This document shows positions 17,295 to 25,437 of a stretch of DNA of 64,000 nt, piece after piece. The notes beneath the pieces are model-generated. The model was not told the DNA's origin. It made no database searches and was given only the letters and a program-made list of their open reading frames with translations. The stretch covers positions 3,224,001 to 3,288,000 of the forward strand of contig NZ_CP070619.1 in NCBI RefSeq assembly GCF_017068395.1. The letters are read 5' to 3'. A program made the translations under genes and the position numbers. How positions within the stretch are numbered: the first letter of the stretch is position 1; each line of letters begins with the position of its first letter. This DNA is from Rhodococcus pseudokoreensis. GTDB taxonomy: Bacteria; Actinomycetota; Actinomycetes; Mycobacteriales; Mycobacteriaceae.

Positions 17295-17338
17295 GCGGAG
17301 CGCCCGGAACGACAACGCGGTCACCCCGGGCGCTCCGC
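17295..17338. other. Intercistronic hairpin between the transporter and ribBA
   Basis: GCGGAGCGCCCGG (17295-17307) pairs perfectly with 17326-17338 across an 18-base loop. It could partly terminate transcription or protect the upstream mRNA, lowering ribBA expression relative to the transporter. It does not have the conserved boxes of an FMN riboswitch. Confidence 0.5.
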
Positions 17339-17397
17339 ACCCCACCCGAGCGACTCGCCACCACAGTGCGGCCGTGCAACGAAAGGAACCAGCGATC

Positions 17398-18645
17398 ATG
17401 TCGACCATCACCGACGCCGTCACCGCACTGGCGAACAAAGGCATCGTTCTCGTCGTCGACGACGAAGACCGGGAGAACGAGGGCGACCTGATCATGGCCG
17501 CCGAACACGCCACCACCGACACGGTGGCCTTCTTCCTCGAACACACGTCCGGCTTCCTGTGCGTCGCCATCGACGAATCCCGCGCCGACACACTCGGCCT
17601 CGACCTGATGGTGCCCGACAACACCGAGCGCCACCACACCGCATTCCTGGTCAGCGTCGACTACACCCGCGGCACGACCACCGGCATCAGCGCAGGCGAC
17701 CGGGCCGCGACCGTCCGGGCACTCGCCGATCCGGGCCTCGCGCCCGCCGACCTCGCCCGGCCCGGCCACGTGATGCCGCTGCTCGCCAAGCCCGGTGGCG
17801 TACTCGAACGTCCCGGCCACACCGAGGCGGGAGTCGACTTGTGCCGCATGGCCGGGCTGAGCGGGGAGGCGCTGCTCTGCGAAATCGTCACCCCCGACCG
17901 GCGAGAGATGATGCGCGGCAAAGACCTCGAGGAGTTCGCTGTCGCCCACGGCATTCCGATGGTGTCCATCGCCGACCTGCAGGCGTGGCGCCGGCGCACG
18001 GCCCGCAGCGAGCAGGTCGTACACCGCATCGCACCGCCCGCCCGCACCGTGGTCCGCACCGGCCGGAGCACACTGCCCACCGAGGTCGGCACGTTCGACG
18101 CCCTCGCCTTCGAATCGGCGGGCGACGGCATCGAGCACATGGCCCTGGTGATGGGAGATCCCGCCGCCGACGCGGCGCCGCTGGTGCGCCTGCACAGCGA
18201 GTGCCTGACCGGCGACCTCGCCGGTTCCCTGCGCTGCGACTGCGGAACCCAGTTCCGGTCCGCGCTCAGCGCGATCGCCGACGCCGGCTCCGGTGTCCTG
18301 ATCTACCTGCGCGGACACGAGGGCCGCGGCATCGGACTCGGTCACAAACTCCGCGCCTACGAGCTGCAGCAGCACGAAGGTCTCGACACCGTCGACGCCA
18401 ACCTCAGCCTCGGACTGCCCGTCGACAGCCGCGACTACCGCGCCGCCTGCGAGATCCTCGACGATCTCGGCGTCCGCCGGGTGCGGCTGATGACCAACAA
18501 CCCGGACAAGGTCGCGGCCCTCAGGGATCACGGCATCACCGTGACCGAACAACTCGCCCACGAATCCCTTCCCACCCGCCACAACCTGCCGTACCTGGTG
18601 GCCAAGCGCGACCGCCTCGGCCACACGCTGCAGCGACTCGGCTGA
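17398..18645 (+). CDS. ribBA: Bifunctional 3,4-dihydroxy-2-butanone-4-phosphate synthase / GTP cyclohydrolase II
   Basis: A 415-residue fusion for the two committed steps of riboflavin synthesis. The N-terminal RibB domain (about 1-200) shows VVDDEDRENEGDLIMAAEH, ERHHTAFLVSVDY and RPGHVMPLLAKPGGVLER. The C-terminal RibA domain (about 215-410) shows RLHSECLTGDLAGSLRCDCG, with the three zinc cysteines, and GHEGRGIGLGHKLRAYELQQ. ATG 17398 follows GAAAGGA. It sits in a catabolic operon rather than with the other rib genes, so this is probably an extra copy that raises flavin supply for the amine oxidase, flavin reductase, OYE-type reductase and monooxygenase of the same regulon (inference). Confidence 0.94.
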   Translation: MSTITDAVTALANKGIVLVVDDEDRENEGDLIMAAEHATTDTVAFFLEHTSGFLCVAIDESRADTLGLDLMVPDNTERHHTAFLVSVDYTRGTTTGISAGDRAATVRALADPGLAPADLARPGHVMPLLAKPGGVLERPGHTEAGVDLCRMAGLSGEALLCEIVTPDRREMMRGKDLEEFAVAHGIPMVSIADLQAWRRRTARSEQVVHRIAPPARTVVRTGRSTLPTEVGTFDALAFESAGDGIEHMALVMGDPAADAAPLVRLHSECLTGDLAGSLRCDCGTQFRSALSAIADAGSGVLIYLRGHEGRGIGLGHKLRAYELQQHEGLDTVDANLSLGLPVDSRDYRAACEILDDLGVRRVRLMTNNPDKVAALRDHGITVTEQLAHESLPTRHNLPYLVAKRDRLGHTLQRLG

Positions 18646-18728
18646 GCACCCGGGAACGGCACTCCTGCCGCGTCATCCGCGTGGCATCACCGACGGCCCC
18701 CACCGGGGCCCGACCCGAAAGGATCACC

Positions 18729-19157
18729 ATGACGACCACCGAGAACATCGTCGAAACCCGCCCGGCACCCTTCACCTGGGCACAGTCCGCGCAGTACAGC
18801 CAGGGCGCCAAGGCCGGCGAGCTGGTGTTCACCTCCGGTCAGGCCGGCTACGACGACGCCGGCAACCTCGTCGAGGGCGGCTTCGAAGCCCAGGCACGCC
18901 AGGTGTTCCGCAACATCGACAAGATCCTGACCCAGCACGGCGCCTCGATGTCGTCGGTGGTCAAGCTGACCGCCTACCTGGGCAACCGCGACGACTTCGA
19001 CACGTTCAAGAAGGTGCGCGCCGAGTTCTTCTCCGCCCCGTATCCCGCGGTGACCGCGGTGCAGAACTCGTTCCTCGTCGAGGGCATGCTCTTCGAAGCG
19101 GACGCCGTCGCCGTCGCCGGTGCCCAGCGAGTCCTCGCCGACACCGACGCCAGCTAG
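18729..19157 (+). CDS. RidA (YjgF/YER057c/UK114) family imine/enamine deaminase
   Basis: A 142-residue RidA-fold protein: YSQGAKAGELVFTSGQAGYD, QARQVFRNIDKILTQHGASMSSVVKLTAYLGNRDDF, YPAVTAVQNSFLVEGMLFEADAVAV. It lacks the invariant arginine position of classical RidA (IRVT/RVEIE context), having VQNSFLVEGMLFEAD, so it belongs to one of the Rid subfamilies found in catabolic operons (RutC, 2-aminomuconate deaminase and similar). AAAGGA precedes ATG 18729. Placed between ribBA and a flavin oxidoreductase, it probably hydrolyses an imine or enamine released by a flavin amine oxidase or monooxygenase. Confidence 0.85.
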   Translation: MTTTENIVETRPAPFTWAQSAQYSQGAKAGELVFTSGQAGYDDAGNLVEGGFEAQARQVFRNIDKILTQHGASMSSVVKLTAYLGNRDDFDTFKKVRAEFFSAPYPAVTAVQNSFLVEGMLFEADAVAVAGAQRVLADTDAS

Positions 19158-19209
19158 CTCCTCACCGAGCCTCCGACCCTTTCCACCACCAGTACAGAAC
19201 TGGGATTCC

Positions 19210-21180
19210 ATGTCTGCCACCCTCTTTCCGAACCTGTTCTCCCCGCTCCAGGTCGGTGACGTCACCCTGAAGAACCGCATCTTCTCCTCCGGGCACGACA
19301 CCGTGATGGTGCACGACGGCGCGGTCACCGACCAACTCGTCGAATACCACCGCGCCCGGGCAGTCGGCGGTGCCGGGCTGATCATCATGCAGGTCGCCGG
19401 TATCCACGAGACCGCGCGGTACACCTACCACGTGCTCATGGCCACCGACGACAGCTGCATCGAGGGATACCGGCGCGTCGCCGAGGCCGTGCACGAGCAC
19501 GGGTGCGCCCTGTTCGGGCAGGTGTTCCACCCGGGACGGGAGATCATGGAATCCCAGGACGGTGCGCTCCCGGTCGCGTACGCCCCGTCGGCCGTGCCGA
19601 ACGAACGATTCCGGGTGATGCCCCGGCCGATGTCCCAGGCGATGATCGCCGAGGTCGTCGCCGGGTACGCGGCCGGAGCTCGACGCCTCCAGCAGGCCGG
19701 ACTCGACGGTGTCGAGATCGTCGCCAGCCACGGCTACCTGCCCGCCCAGTTCCTCAACCCGGAACTGAACGTGCGCACCGACCGGTACGGCGGCGACCTC
19801 GACAACCGGATGCGGTTCCTGCGTGAGATCGTCGCGGCCGTCCGCGAGGCCGTCGGACCCGGGTTCGCGGTCGGCGTCCGGGTGTCCGGCATCGAGCATG
19901 CCTCCGTGGAGGACGAGCCCACCGACATCGTGGAGGTGTGCCGCAGGCTCGACGCCGACGGTCTACTGGACTTCCTGAACGTCACCGAGGGCACGTCCGC
20001 CAGCCGGTCCGGGTCCCTGCACATCGTCCCGCCGATGAGCGAGGAAGCCGCCTACACCGCACCCGCCGCCGCGAAAGTCAAGGCAGCGGTGTCGGTTCCG
20101 GTGCTCGTGGCCGGGCGGATCAACCAACCGCAGGAAGCCGAGATCGTCGTCGCCAAGGGGCAGGCCGACGCCTGCGCGATGACCCGGGCCCTGATCTGCG
20201 ACCCGGAAATGCCGGCGAAGGCGCAGGCCGAGCGACCGGACGACATCCGGGCCTGCATCGGCTGCAACCAGGCGTGCATCGGTCACTTCCAGGCCGGCTA
20301 CCCGATCTCCTGCATCCAGCGACCGGAGACCGGACGTGAACGCGAGTTCGGCACCCTGGTGCTCACCCCGAAACCGAAGGACGTCATGGTCGTCGGCGGC
20401 GGGCCCGCCGGGATGAAGGCCGCCTCGGTCGCCGCCCAGCGCGGTCACCGGGTCACCCTGTACGAGGCGAGCGGCCGGGTCGGCGGACAGGTACTGCTCG
20501 CCGAGCGGCTGCCCGGCCGGTCCGAGTTCGGCGGCGCAGCAACCAATCTGCAGTCCGAACTCGACCGCTACGGGGTCATCGTGAAGACACGCGTCGAGGT
20601 CGATGCGGCGATGATCACCGGGGAACGCCCGGACCACGTCATCATCGCGACCGGCGCCACCCCGTACCGGCCGCACCTCGAACTGGACGGGGACATGCCC
20701 GTCCTCGACGCCTGGGACGTGATCACCTCGAACGGCGGGAACACGCCGAAGGGTGAGATCGTGGTCGCCGACTGGCGTGGCGACTGGACCGGACTCGGGG
20801 TCGCGGAAATGCTTGCCCGCGAGGGGCGCAAGGTGACACTGTGCGTCAACGGCTACGCGGCCGGCGAAAACCTGCAGCAGTTCACCCGCGTCTCCATGCT
20901 GCGGGCAGCCACCGAGGCGAAGGTCCGCATCGTTCCGCACGCACGCCTGTTCGGGGCGGACGACGACACCGTGTATCTGGTCAACACCCTGACCGGCGAA
21001 CCGATCATCCTCGACGGCATCGACGGCCTCGTCCTCGCCCTCGGGCACCAGCAGAACGACTCCCTACTCGCCGAACTCGAATCCACCGGCATCTCGTACA
21101 CCGGAGTCGGCGACTGCCTGGCCCCACGCACCGTGGAAGAGGCCGTACTCGACGGCCTGAAAGCTGCCGCAGCCATCTAG
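19210..21180 (+). CDS. NADH:flavin oxidoreductase, TMADH/2,4-dienoyl-CoA reductase type (Fe-S flavoprotein)
   Basis: A 656-residue, three-domain enzyme. An FMN-binding OYE-like TIM barrel (about 1-345) includes LFSPLQVGDVTLKNRI and NVRTDRYGGDLDNRMRF. A 4Fe-4S site follows with C349-x2-C352-x3-C356-x11-C368. A pyridine-nucleotide/FAD domain begins with MVVGGGPAGMKAA near 393. This architecture is shared by trimethylamine dehydrogenase, dimethylamine dehydrogenase, N-methylproline (stachydrine pathway) demethylase and dienoyl-CoA reductase. Next to RidA and an amine oxidase operon, an N-dealkylating or amine-oxidising role is more likely than fatty acid metabolism. The upstream ribosome site is weak. 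A hairpin follows the stop. Confidence 0.87.
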   Translation: MSATLFPNLFSPLQVGDVTLKNRIFSSGHDTVMVHDGAVTDQLVEYHRARAVGGAGLIIMQVAGIHETARYTYHVLMATDDSCIEGYRRVAEAVHEHGCALFGQVFHPGREIMESQDGALPVAYAPSAVPNERFRVMPRPMSQAMIAEVVAGYAAGARRLQQAGLDGVEIVASHGYLPAQFLNPELNVRTDRYGGDLDNRMRFLREIVAAVREAVGPGFAVGVRVSGIEHASVEDEPTDIVEVCRRLDADGLLDFLNVTEGTSASRSGSLHIVPPMSEEAAYTAPAAAKVKAAVSVPVLVAGRINQPQEAEIVVAKGQADACAMTRALICDPEMPAKAQAERPDDIRACIGCNQACIGHFQAGYPISCIQRPETGREREFGTLVLTPKPKDVMVVGGGPAGMKAASVAAQRGHRVTLYEASGRVGGQVLLAERLPGRSEFGGAATNLQSELDRYGVIVKTRVEVDAAMITGERPDHVIIATGATPYRPHLELDGDMPVLDAWDVITSNGGNTPKGEIVVADWRGDWTGLGVAEMLAREGRKVTLCVNGYAAGENLQQFTRVSMLRAATEAKVRIVPHARLFGADDDTVYLVNTLTGEPIILDGIDGLVLALGHQQNDSLLAELESTGISYTGVGDCLAPRTVEEAVLDGLKAAAAI

Positions 21181-21184
21181 AGCC

Positions 21185-21225
21185 CCGAGTCGGTCCCGCT
21201 ACCTCGGGCAGCGGGAACGACTCGG
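21185..21225. terminator. Hairpin terminator after the OYE-type gene
   Basis: CCGAGTCG-G-TCCCGCT (21185-21200) pairs with AGCGGGA-A-CGACTCGG (21210-21225), a 15-bp stem with one mismatch and a 9-base loop, five bases after the stop codon. Confidence 0.7.
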
Positions 21226-21321
21226 CGGGAAAAGCTTTCGCAACGACAAGGAAGAACGTCCTGAGTGCAGAACACACACCACATCCGCGGACACACCGAC
21301 GAACTGCAGGAGTAACCCATC

Positions 21322-21507
21322 GTGACATTGACTTCCGAACCCACCACACCGCAGGCAGCCTGAACTGATCGACGGGGAGTCTTCGCCGGGCACCTCGGCG
21401 GCAAGCTGTCCGTCGAGCTGACCGCTCCCCTCGATTCCCAACGGATCTGTCCATCGCCTATCCCCCGGGTGTCGCGCAGGTCTCCCGAGCCATCGCCGCC
21501 GACGATG
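21322..21507 (+). pseudogene. Truncated, frameshifted N-terminus of a malic enzyme
   Basis: A GTG at 21322 with AGGAG upstream opens a frame that stops at TGA 21361, but the same frame continues after the stop as VFAGHLGGKLSVELTAPLDSQR. After a one-base loss near 21441 the next frame reads DLSIAYPPGVAQVSRAIAAD. Joined, these match the conserved start of actinobacterial NAD(P)-malic enzyme (GGKLSV-LTAPLD, then LSIAYTPGVAQVSRAI). Homology stops at about 21507; the catalytic and nucleotide-binding domains are absent. It is a dead 5' remnant with at least one in-frame stop, one frameshift and a 3' deletion. It marks an old rearrangement at the edge of the 22-34 kb block. Confidence 0.8.
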
Positions 21508-21642
21508 CTGGTAAGTCGCGATATCAGAACCTGGCGAATACCTACTCCCCTGGCAGGCGTACCGGAGACCATCCATGTCCGTCCCCTGGTTGCATGCACC
21601 ATCAGTGACCACCCTGATACGTGCCGCGCGAACTGCAGATCG

Positions 21643-21990
21643 TCACGGCGGAGACTGCTGTTCGATGAATAACGAGATGGCCTGCGCGAACATCTCCCCT
21701 TCGGTATCCCCGTCAACGTCGAAGTAGCCGTTGACGTCCTTGAGGATGTTCGAGTGGTAGCCGGCTCCACTGCGGCGTTCTAATCGTATGCTTCCCCGTT
21801 TGAAGCAGGATTCTTTGGAATGGGTGATCGCTGTGACGTCGGCCAGGGGAATCACGCGGGGCGATATGCGCTTCTTGCAACGGTGGGTAAGGATCCCGAA
21901 GTGAAAGAGGGTGACTGTCCGTTCGATCGGGTCGAAGACTGCGGTACATCCAAGCCCTCGATGCACCAAAACATGTGGGTCAGTCGTCAT
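21643..21990 (-). CDS. Hypothetical protein with a possible PH-like/DUF4429-type fold
   Basis: A 115-residue soluble protein that I do not recognise with certainty. The sequence is well behaved: a hydrophobic strand-rich N-terminus (CTAVFDPIERTVTLFHFGI), a basic turn, PLADVTAITHSKESCFKRGSIRLERRSG, and a C-terminal helix with DVDGDTEGEMFAQAISLFIEQQ. The IPLADVTAI / GSIRL pattern resembles the PH-like domains annotated as DUF4429 or short-bPH. The start at 21990 is supported by GAGGG five bases upstream. It stands alone between the malic enzyme remnant and the APC permease operon. No function can be assigned. Confidence 0.6.
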   Translation of the reverse strand: MTTDPHVLVHRGLGCTAVFDPIERTVTLFHFGILTHRCKKRISPRVIPLADVTAITHSKESCFKRGSIRLERRSGAGYHSNILKDVNGYFDVDGDTEGEMFAQAISLFIEQQSPP

Positions 21991-22139
21991 CAGTACCCTC
22001 TAGTTCGGGAGTATCGGCGATACGCCGGTGGGCATCGTCGCTGGTGAAGTTCTCACCGGATCAGCACTTCTCGCAATAGGTGCTCATGAACTGCTAGCCC
22101 GAAGCACACGTTCGATAGGCGAGCACGCGAGAGTGGTAG

Positions 22140-22180
22140 CTGCCGACCCGTGAGATCAGATGGTCGTCACGGGTCGGCAG
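22140..22180. terminator. Hairpin after the APC permease operon
   Basis: CTGCCGACCCGTGA (22140-22153) pairs perfectly with 22167-22180 over a 13-base loop. It lies 16 bases beyond the permease stop. No U-tract is visible. Confidence 0.65.
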
Positions 22181-22196
22181 GGATTGGTGTTGGCTG

Positions 22197-23603
22197 CTAG
22201 CGCGTGACCGATTCGCTCGATTTCCGAGACCAAACCTTTGATCCTGCCCAACAGGCCAGAGCCACTACGATGAGCACACCCTCGGCGATCAGGTATTCGG
22301 GGTCCTGACTTGCCAAGGCAAGCGCAGTGAATCCGATGACTGCGATCGGCGGAAGCGGCCACAACTTCATCTTGTAGGGGCGCTCTTCATCGCGCATATT
22401 GAATCGGCTCCAGAACGCAGCAAGACCGACGCAAAGGTATACCGCTGCGATCACAGTTCCCGCGAAGATGATCAGGAAGTTCAATGCTGAGCTGAAGATC
22501 AGGATTGCAGCCGGAACAACCAGGACGACAACACCAGCCGCCGGCGCCTGGAACCTGTTCAACTTGCCAAGCTTGTTGTTCACCGCATCCGGCCAGATCT
22601 TGTCTCGACCTGTGGTGTACACGCCCCGCCCGAAGTACATGAGCAGCGACAGCATGGCGTTGAAGAGTGCAACGATTCCACCCACGTCGACGATGTACCG
22701 TGCGTACGGTCCCAGGGACTGCTCGACGGAGTACACAACCGGTGCCGGCGCGTTGAAGAACTCGGTCAGGTCGGGTGCGGCGATCACGGCGGCGGTCAGT
22801 GGCACGACGATCAGCACGCACGCCATGATCGCGGAGATGATGACGGCGCGTCCGATCGCGCGTTCTCCGCCCTTGAGTTCTTCGGAGAACCCCAATGCGG
22901 CGTCATATCCGTTGATCACATTGAAGGCGGGCGCCAGCGTTGCCAGCATTACGACGAATCCGACCGCGCCGAGCTGCCCGTTGGTCAGCATTGTCGGGTG
23001 GATGGTTACGTCGGTCAGTGATTGGCTCGGGTCTTTCAAGGCTGCGAAGGTGATGATCGAGAGAACGATGACCTCCACGATGACCATGACTGCGGTCGCC
23101 CATGCCCCGACTTCGACCTTCGTCAGGGCGATCGCCATTGCGAGACCCAGCAGTACCAAGGCAATGGCCTGATCGGGCAGGGAGATCCCTGGAAACAGGT
23201 CTTTGATGAAGGCAACCATGCCGAGTGAGATACTCGCCGGGATGACTACACCTTGGATCAGGTAGTTGAAGGTGGTGATCCATGAGATGGGACCGGGTAG
23301 CACCCTCCTGACGAGGGAGTACATTCCACCGGCGATGGGAAACATACTGGCAAGCTCGGCGAGACAGATCGCGATCAGGATGACGACAACCGAGAGGATG
23401 AGGCTCGCTCCGATTGCGAATGTTCCTCCAACGGCGAAGATCCCCGCCGAGAGGAAGAGGACGCCCATTGTTGGGGAGACGTCCGCCATGGCGAGTCCGA
23501 CGACCTCCCAGACACTCAGTCGTCTGTCGAGTTGCTGCTCGTAACCGAGTTCTTCGAGCCGCGACTTAGGCTTGCTCGTCGGCTCTGTGCTTGTTTCTTG
23601 CAT
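22197..23603 (-). CDS. APC-superfamily amino acid/amine permease
   Basis: A 468-residue membrane protein with about 12 hydrophobic helices. It starts with a cytoplasmic ELGYEQQLDRRLSVWEVVGLAMADVSP, typical of APC (amino acid-polyamine-organocation) permeases, and contains ELASMFPIAGGMYSLVRRVLPGP, the conserved PxxGGxY region. GYDAALGFSEELKGGERAIGRAVI is also characteristic, and the protein ends in a charged tail. AAGGAA precedes ATG 23603. It is the last gene of a leftward operon with deacetylase 2, epimerase-like protein, deacetylase 1 and an SDR, and is probably the uptake system for their substrate. The codons are clearly less GC-rich than in the flanks. Confidence 0.88.
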   Translation of the reverse strand: MQETSTEPTSKPKSRLEELGYEQQLDRRLSVWEVVGLAMADVSPTMGVLFLSAGIFAVGGTFAIGASLILSVVVILIAICLAELASMFPIAGGMYSLVRRVLPGPISWITTFNYLIQGVVIPASISLGMVAFIKDLFPGISLPDQAIALVLLGLAMAIALTKVEVGAWATAVMVIVEVIVLSIITFAALKDPSQSLTDVTIHPTMLTNGQLGAVGFVVMLATLAPAFNVINGYDAALGFSEELKGGERAIGRAVIISAIMACVLIVVPLTAAVIAAPDLTEFFNAPAPVVYSVEQSLGPYARYIVDVGGIVALFNAMLSLLMYFGRGVYTTGRDKIWPDAVNNKLGKLNRFQAPAAGVVVLVVPAAILIFSSALNFLIIFAGTVIAAVYLCVGLAAFWSRFNMRDEERPYKMKLWPLPPIAVIGFTALALASQDPEYLIAEGVLIVVALACWAGSKVWSRKSSESVTR

Positions 23604-23651
23604 TTCGATTTCCTTCGGGACCATTGACGAGTGGGAGGTCGTCGGGCTCGG

Positions 23652-24467
23652 TTAGACCGACGTTGTAGCGTCGACTCCGATGCTGCCGACGGGGAAGCAT
23701 CCGCTACGCCCACCGTCAGCGATGAGCTGCGTTCCCGTGACATAGCTGGCGTCGTCGGAGAGCAGGAAGGCCACGGCCTTGGCGATTTCGGTGGGTGTGG
23801 CGATCCTGCCGAGCGCCACACTGGCTTCGTTCTCGGCGAACTCTGCGGAGGGGTCTGCCGCTCCATCGAACTCGGCGAGGAACATCGGGGTGCGGGTCGT
23901 CCCAGGGCACACCGCATTGACTCGAATTCCCCACGATGCGAGTTCCGCCGCGGCGCTACGGGTCATCGACAGAATGCCGCCCTTGGTGGCGGTATACGCA
24001 ACGTAGCCAGCCTGGCCCTGTAGTGCGAGTTCCGATGCGGTGTTGACGATTGCGCCGCGTTTGCGCGGCACCATGACTCGCGCGGCCTCGCGCAGAACGT
24101 AGAAGCTGCCGGAGAGATTGGTCGCCAATTGAGTGGACCAGACGTCGTCGCTGGTATCGACCAACGGAGCAACAACCGAGATCCCCGCGTTGTTGTGGAC
24201 ATCGGTGATCGGTCCCAGTTCGGCTTCGGTCTTGGCGAACGCCGCGCGAACTTCGCCCGAATCGGAGATGTCTGCGGCGATCTTCAACACACGGACGCCG
24301 TGGCTCTGGCAAGCCGCTGCCGCGGAGTCGAGATCGGGTCCGGGGCGCGATACCAGGGCAAGATCAACACCCTGACTTGCGAGTACTTCTGCGGTGGCTC
24401 GGCCGATGCCCGAGCCGGCTCCGGTGATCAAAGCGACTCGCTGATTTGAGCTGATTGTGGTGGTCAT
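23652..24467 (-). CDS. SDR-family oxidoreductase
   Basis: A 271-residue classical short-chain dehydrogenase. It has the cofactor motif TGAGSGIG (about 15-22), AADISDSGEV, NNAGIS, NTASELALQGQAGYVAYTATKGGIL with the catalytic Ser and the YxxxK pair, WGIRVNAVCPGTTRTPMF, and YVTGTQLIADGG. Such enzymes interconvert alcohols and ketones with NAD(P). AGGAG lies nine bases before ATG 24467. It sits between deacetylase 1 and the permease in one operon. A hydroxyl group of the imported compound, or of its deacylation product, is the likely target; identity not determinable. Confidence 0.88.
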   Translation of the reverse strand: MTTTISSNQRVALITGAGSGIGRATAEVLASQGVDLALVSRPGPDLDSAAAACQSHGVRVLKIAADISDSGEVRAAFAKTEAELGPITDVHNNAGISVVAPLVDTSDDVWSTQLATNLSGSFYVLREAARVMVPRKRGAIVNTASELALQGQAGYVAYTATKGGILSMTRSAAAELASWGIRVNAVCPGTTRTPMFLAEFDGAADPSAEFAENEASVALGRIATPTEIAKAVAFLLSDDASYVTGTQLIADGGRSGCFPVGSIGVDATTSV

Positions 24468-24517
24468 TGTTCCGTGCTCCTAAATTCGTTGCACCCGTGG
24501 GCGGTGGTTGGCGTCTG

Positions 24518-25429
24518 CTAACTGATGTTTGAGGTTGAGTGTTCGGAACCGATCCGCTGATCGGCAGGCGTGCCCGTCGTGTGGAGACGCTTGTGCCTGG
24601 ATTCGGGGTCGGCGTGCACGCGTTCGGCTACTTCAGCGGCAGTCAGGATCGGAACGTCCCCGTAGTCGAGCGTCGTTCCGATCAGTTCACGCAGAGCCTG
24701 CACGCGGGACGGCCGCCCCGAAAGGAACGGATGGTTGCACAGTACGAACAGGCATCCAAGGTCACGCATCGCGGCCATTTCCAACGACCAGACCTCGAGA
24801 GCCTTACGTGGAGACTCGACGGCGTTGCCGATCACGGGATCGGGCAGAAATGCATACTGCGGGAAATCATCGAGGATCCAATGGGGTGGCAGTTCAGCGA
24901 GTACTCCGTCGGTTGTGTCCAACAAGTAGGGGCGGTCATCGTCCATAAGTGTTGACTGGTAACGAAACCCGTGTTGAGCGAGCATGTTTGCAGTCCGGAC
25001 GCTTGGTGACGACAGCGGACTGCGATGCCCGACCGGGACGATGCCGAGCCGTCCCAGGGCGGCCATTGCATCGTCGAAGTCGCGACGTTCCTCGTCGGCG
25101 GACATATCCACAAGACGCCTGTGGGCGTACGAATGGTGAGCGATCTCGTGGCCTTCGGCGGCGATCGCTTCCACCACGTGCGGCCAGGTGTCCGCGGTTC
25201 TCCCGGGGACGAAGAACGTTGCCTTGATGTTGAATTCGGCTAGCAATGCGAGGATTCGAGGTACTCCGACCTGCGGGCCGTACGCTTGATGACTCATGAC
25301 GCCGGGGTGATCCGCATACTTGGCGTCCTCGGCCAGGACACACGACTCGGCGTCGACATCGAAGGTCAGTACCATCGCTGCGGCTGCGCCCCGAAGCCAG
25401 GACCTGCCGTTCGCGCTACCGGTTGACAT
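24518..25429 (-). CDS. Polysaccharide deacetylase-family amidohydrolase (PuuE/PgdA-like), copy 1
   Basis: A 303-residue NodB-fold metal hydrolase. The N-terminal motif is LTFDVDAES, with Asp24 and Asp26 at the catalytic-base and metal positions of the HpPgdA/PuuE subgroup. The zinc motif is HEIAHHSYAH with His99 and His103. ATFFVPG, VGHRSP and the C-terminal FVLCNHPFLSGRPSRVQAL also fit. This subgroup acts on cyclic ureides and imides (PuuE allantoinase) or unusual N-acyl sugars, not usually chitin. Start: ATG 25429 is preferred to the GTG at 25462, which overlaps the upstream gene and lacks a ribosome site. It has a paralogue at 26.4 kb in the same operon, separated from it by the epimerase gene. 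Confidence 0.82.
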   Translation of the reverse strand: MSTGSANGRSWLRGAAAAMVLTFDVDAESCVLAEDAKYADHPGVMSHQAYGPQVGVPRILALLAEFNIKATFFVPGRTADTWPHVVEAIAAEGHEIAHHSYAHRRLVDMSADEERRDFDDAMAALGRLGIVPVGHRSPLSSPSVRTANMLAQHGFRYQSTLMDDDRPYLLDTTDGVLAELPPHWILDDFPQYAFLPDPVIGNAVESPRKALEVWSLEMAAMRDLGCLFVLCNHPFLSGRPSRVQALRELIGTTLDYGDVPILTAAEVAERVHADPESRHKRLHTTGTPADQRIGSEHSTSNIS

Positions 25430-25437
25430 GGTCTCGG

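Noticed and set aside
17286..17397. Possible FMN riboswitch in front of ribBA.
   Set aside because: Only one simple 13-bp hairpin is present; the conserved multi-helix RFN elements are absent.
21322..21363. A 13-codon peptide gene (VTLTSEPTTPQAA) with a good ribosome site.
   Set aside because: The homology continues in the same frame beyond its stop, so it is the start of the malic enzyme remnant, not a small gene.
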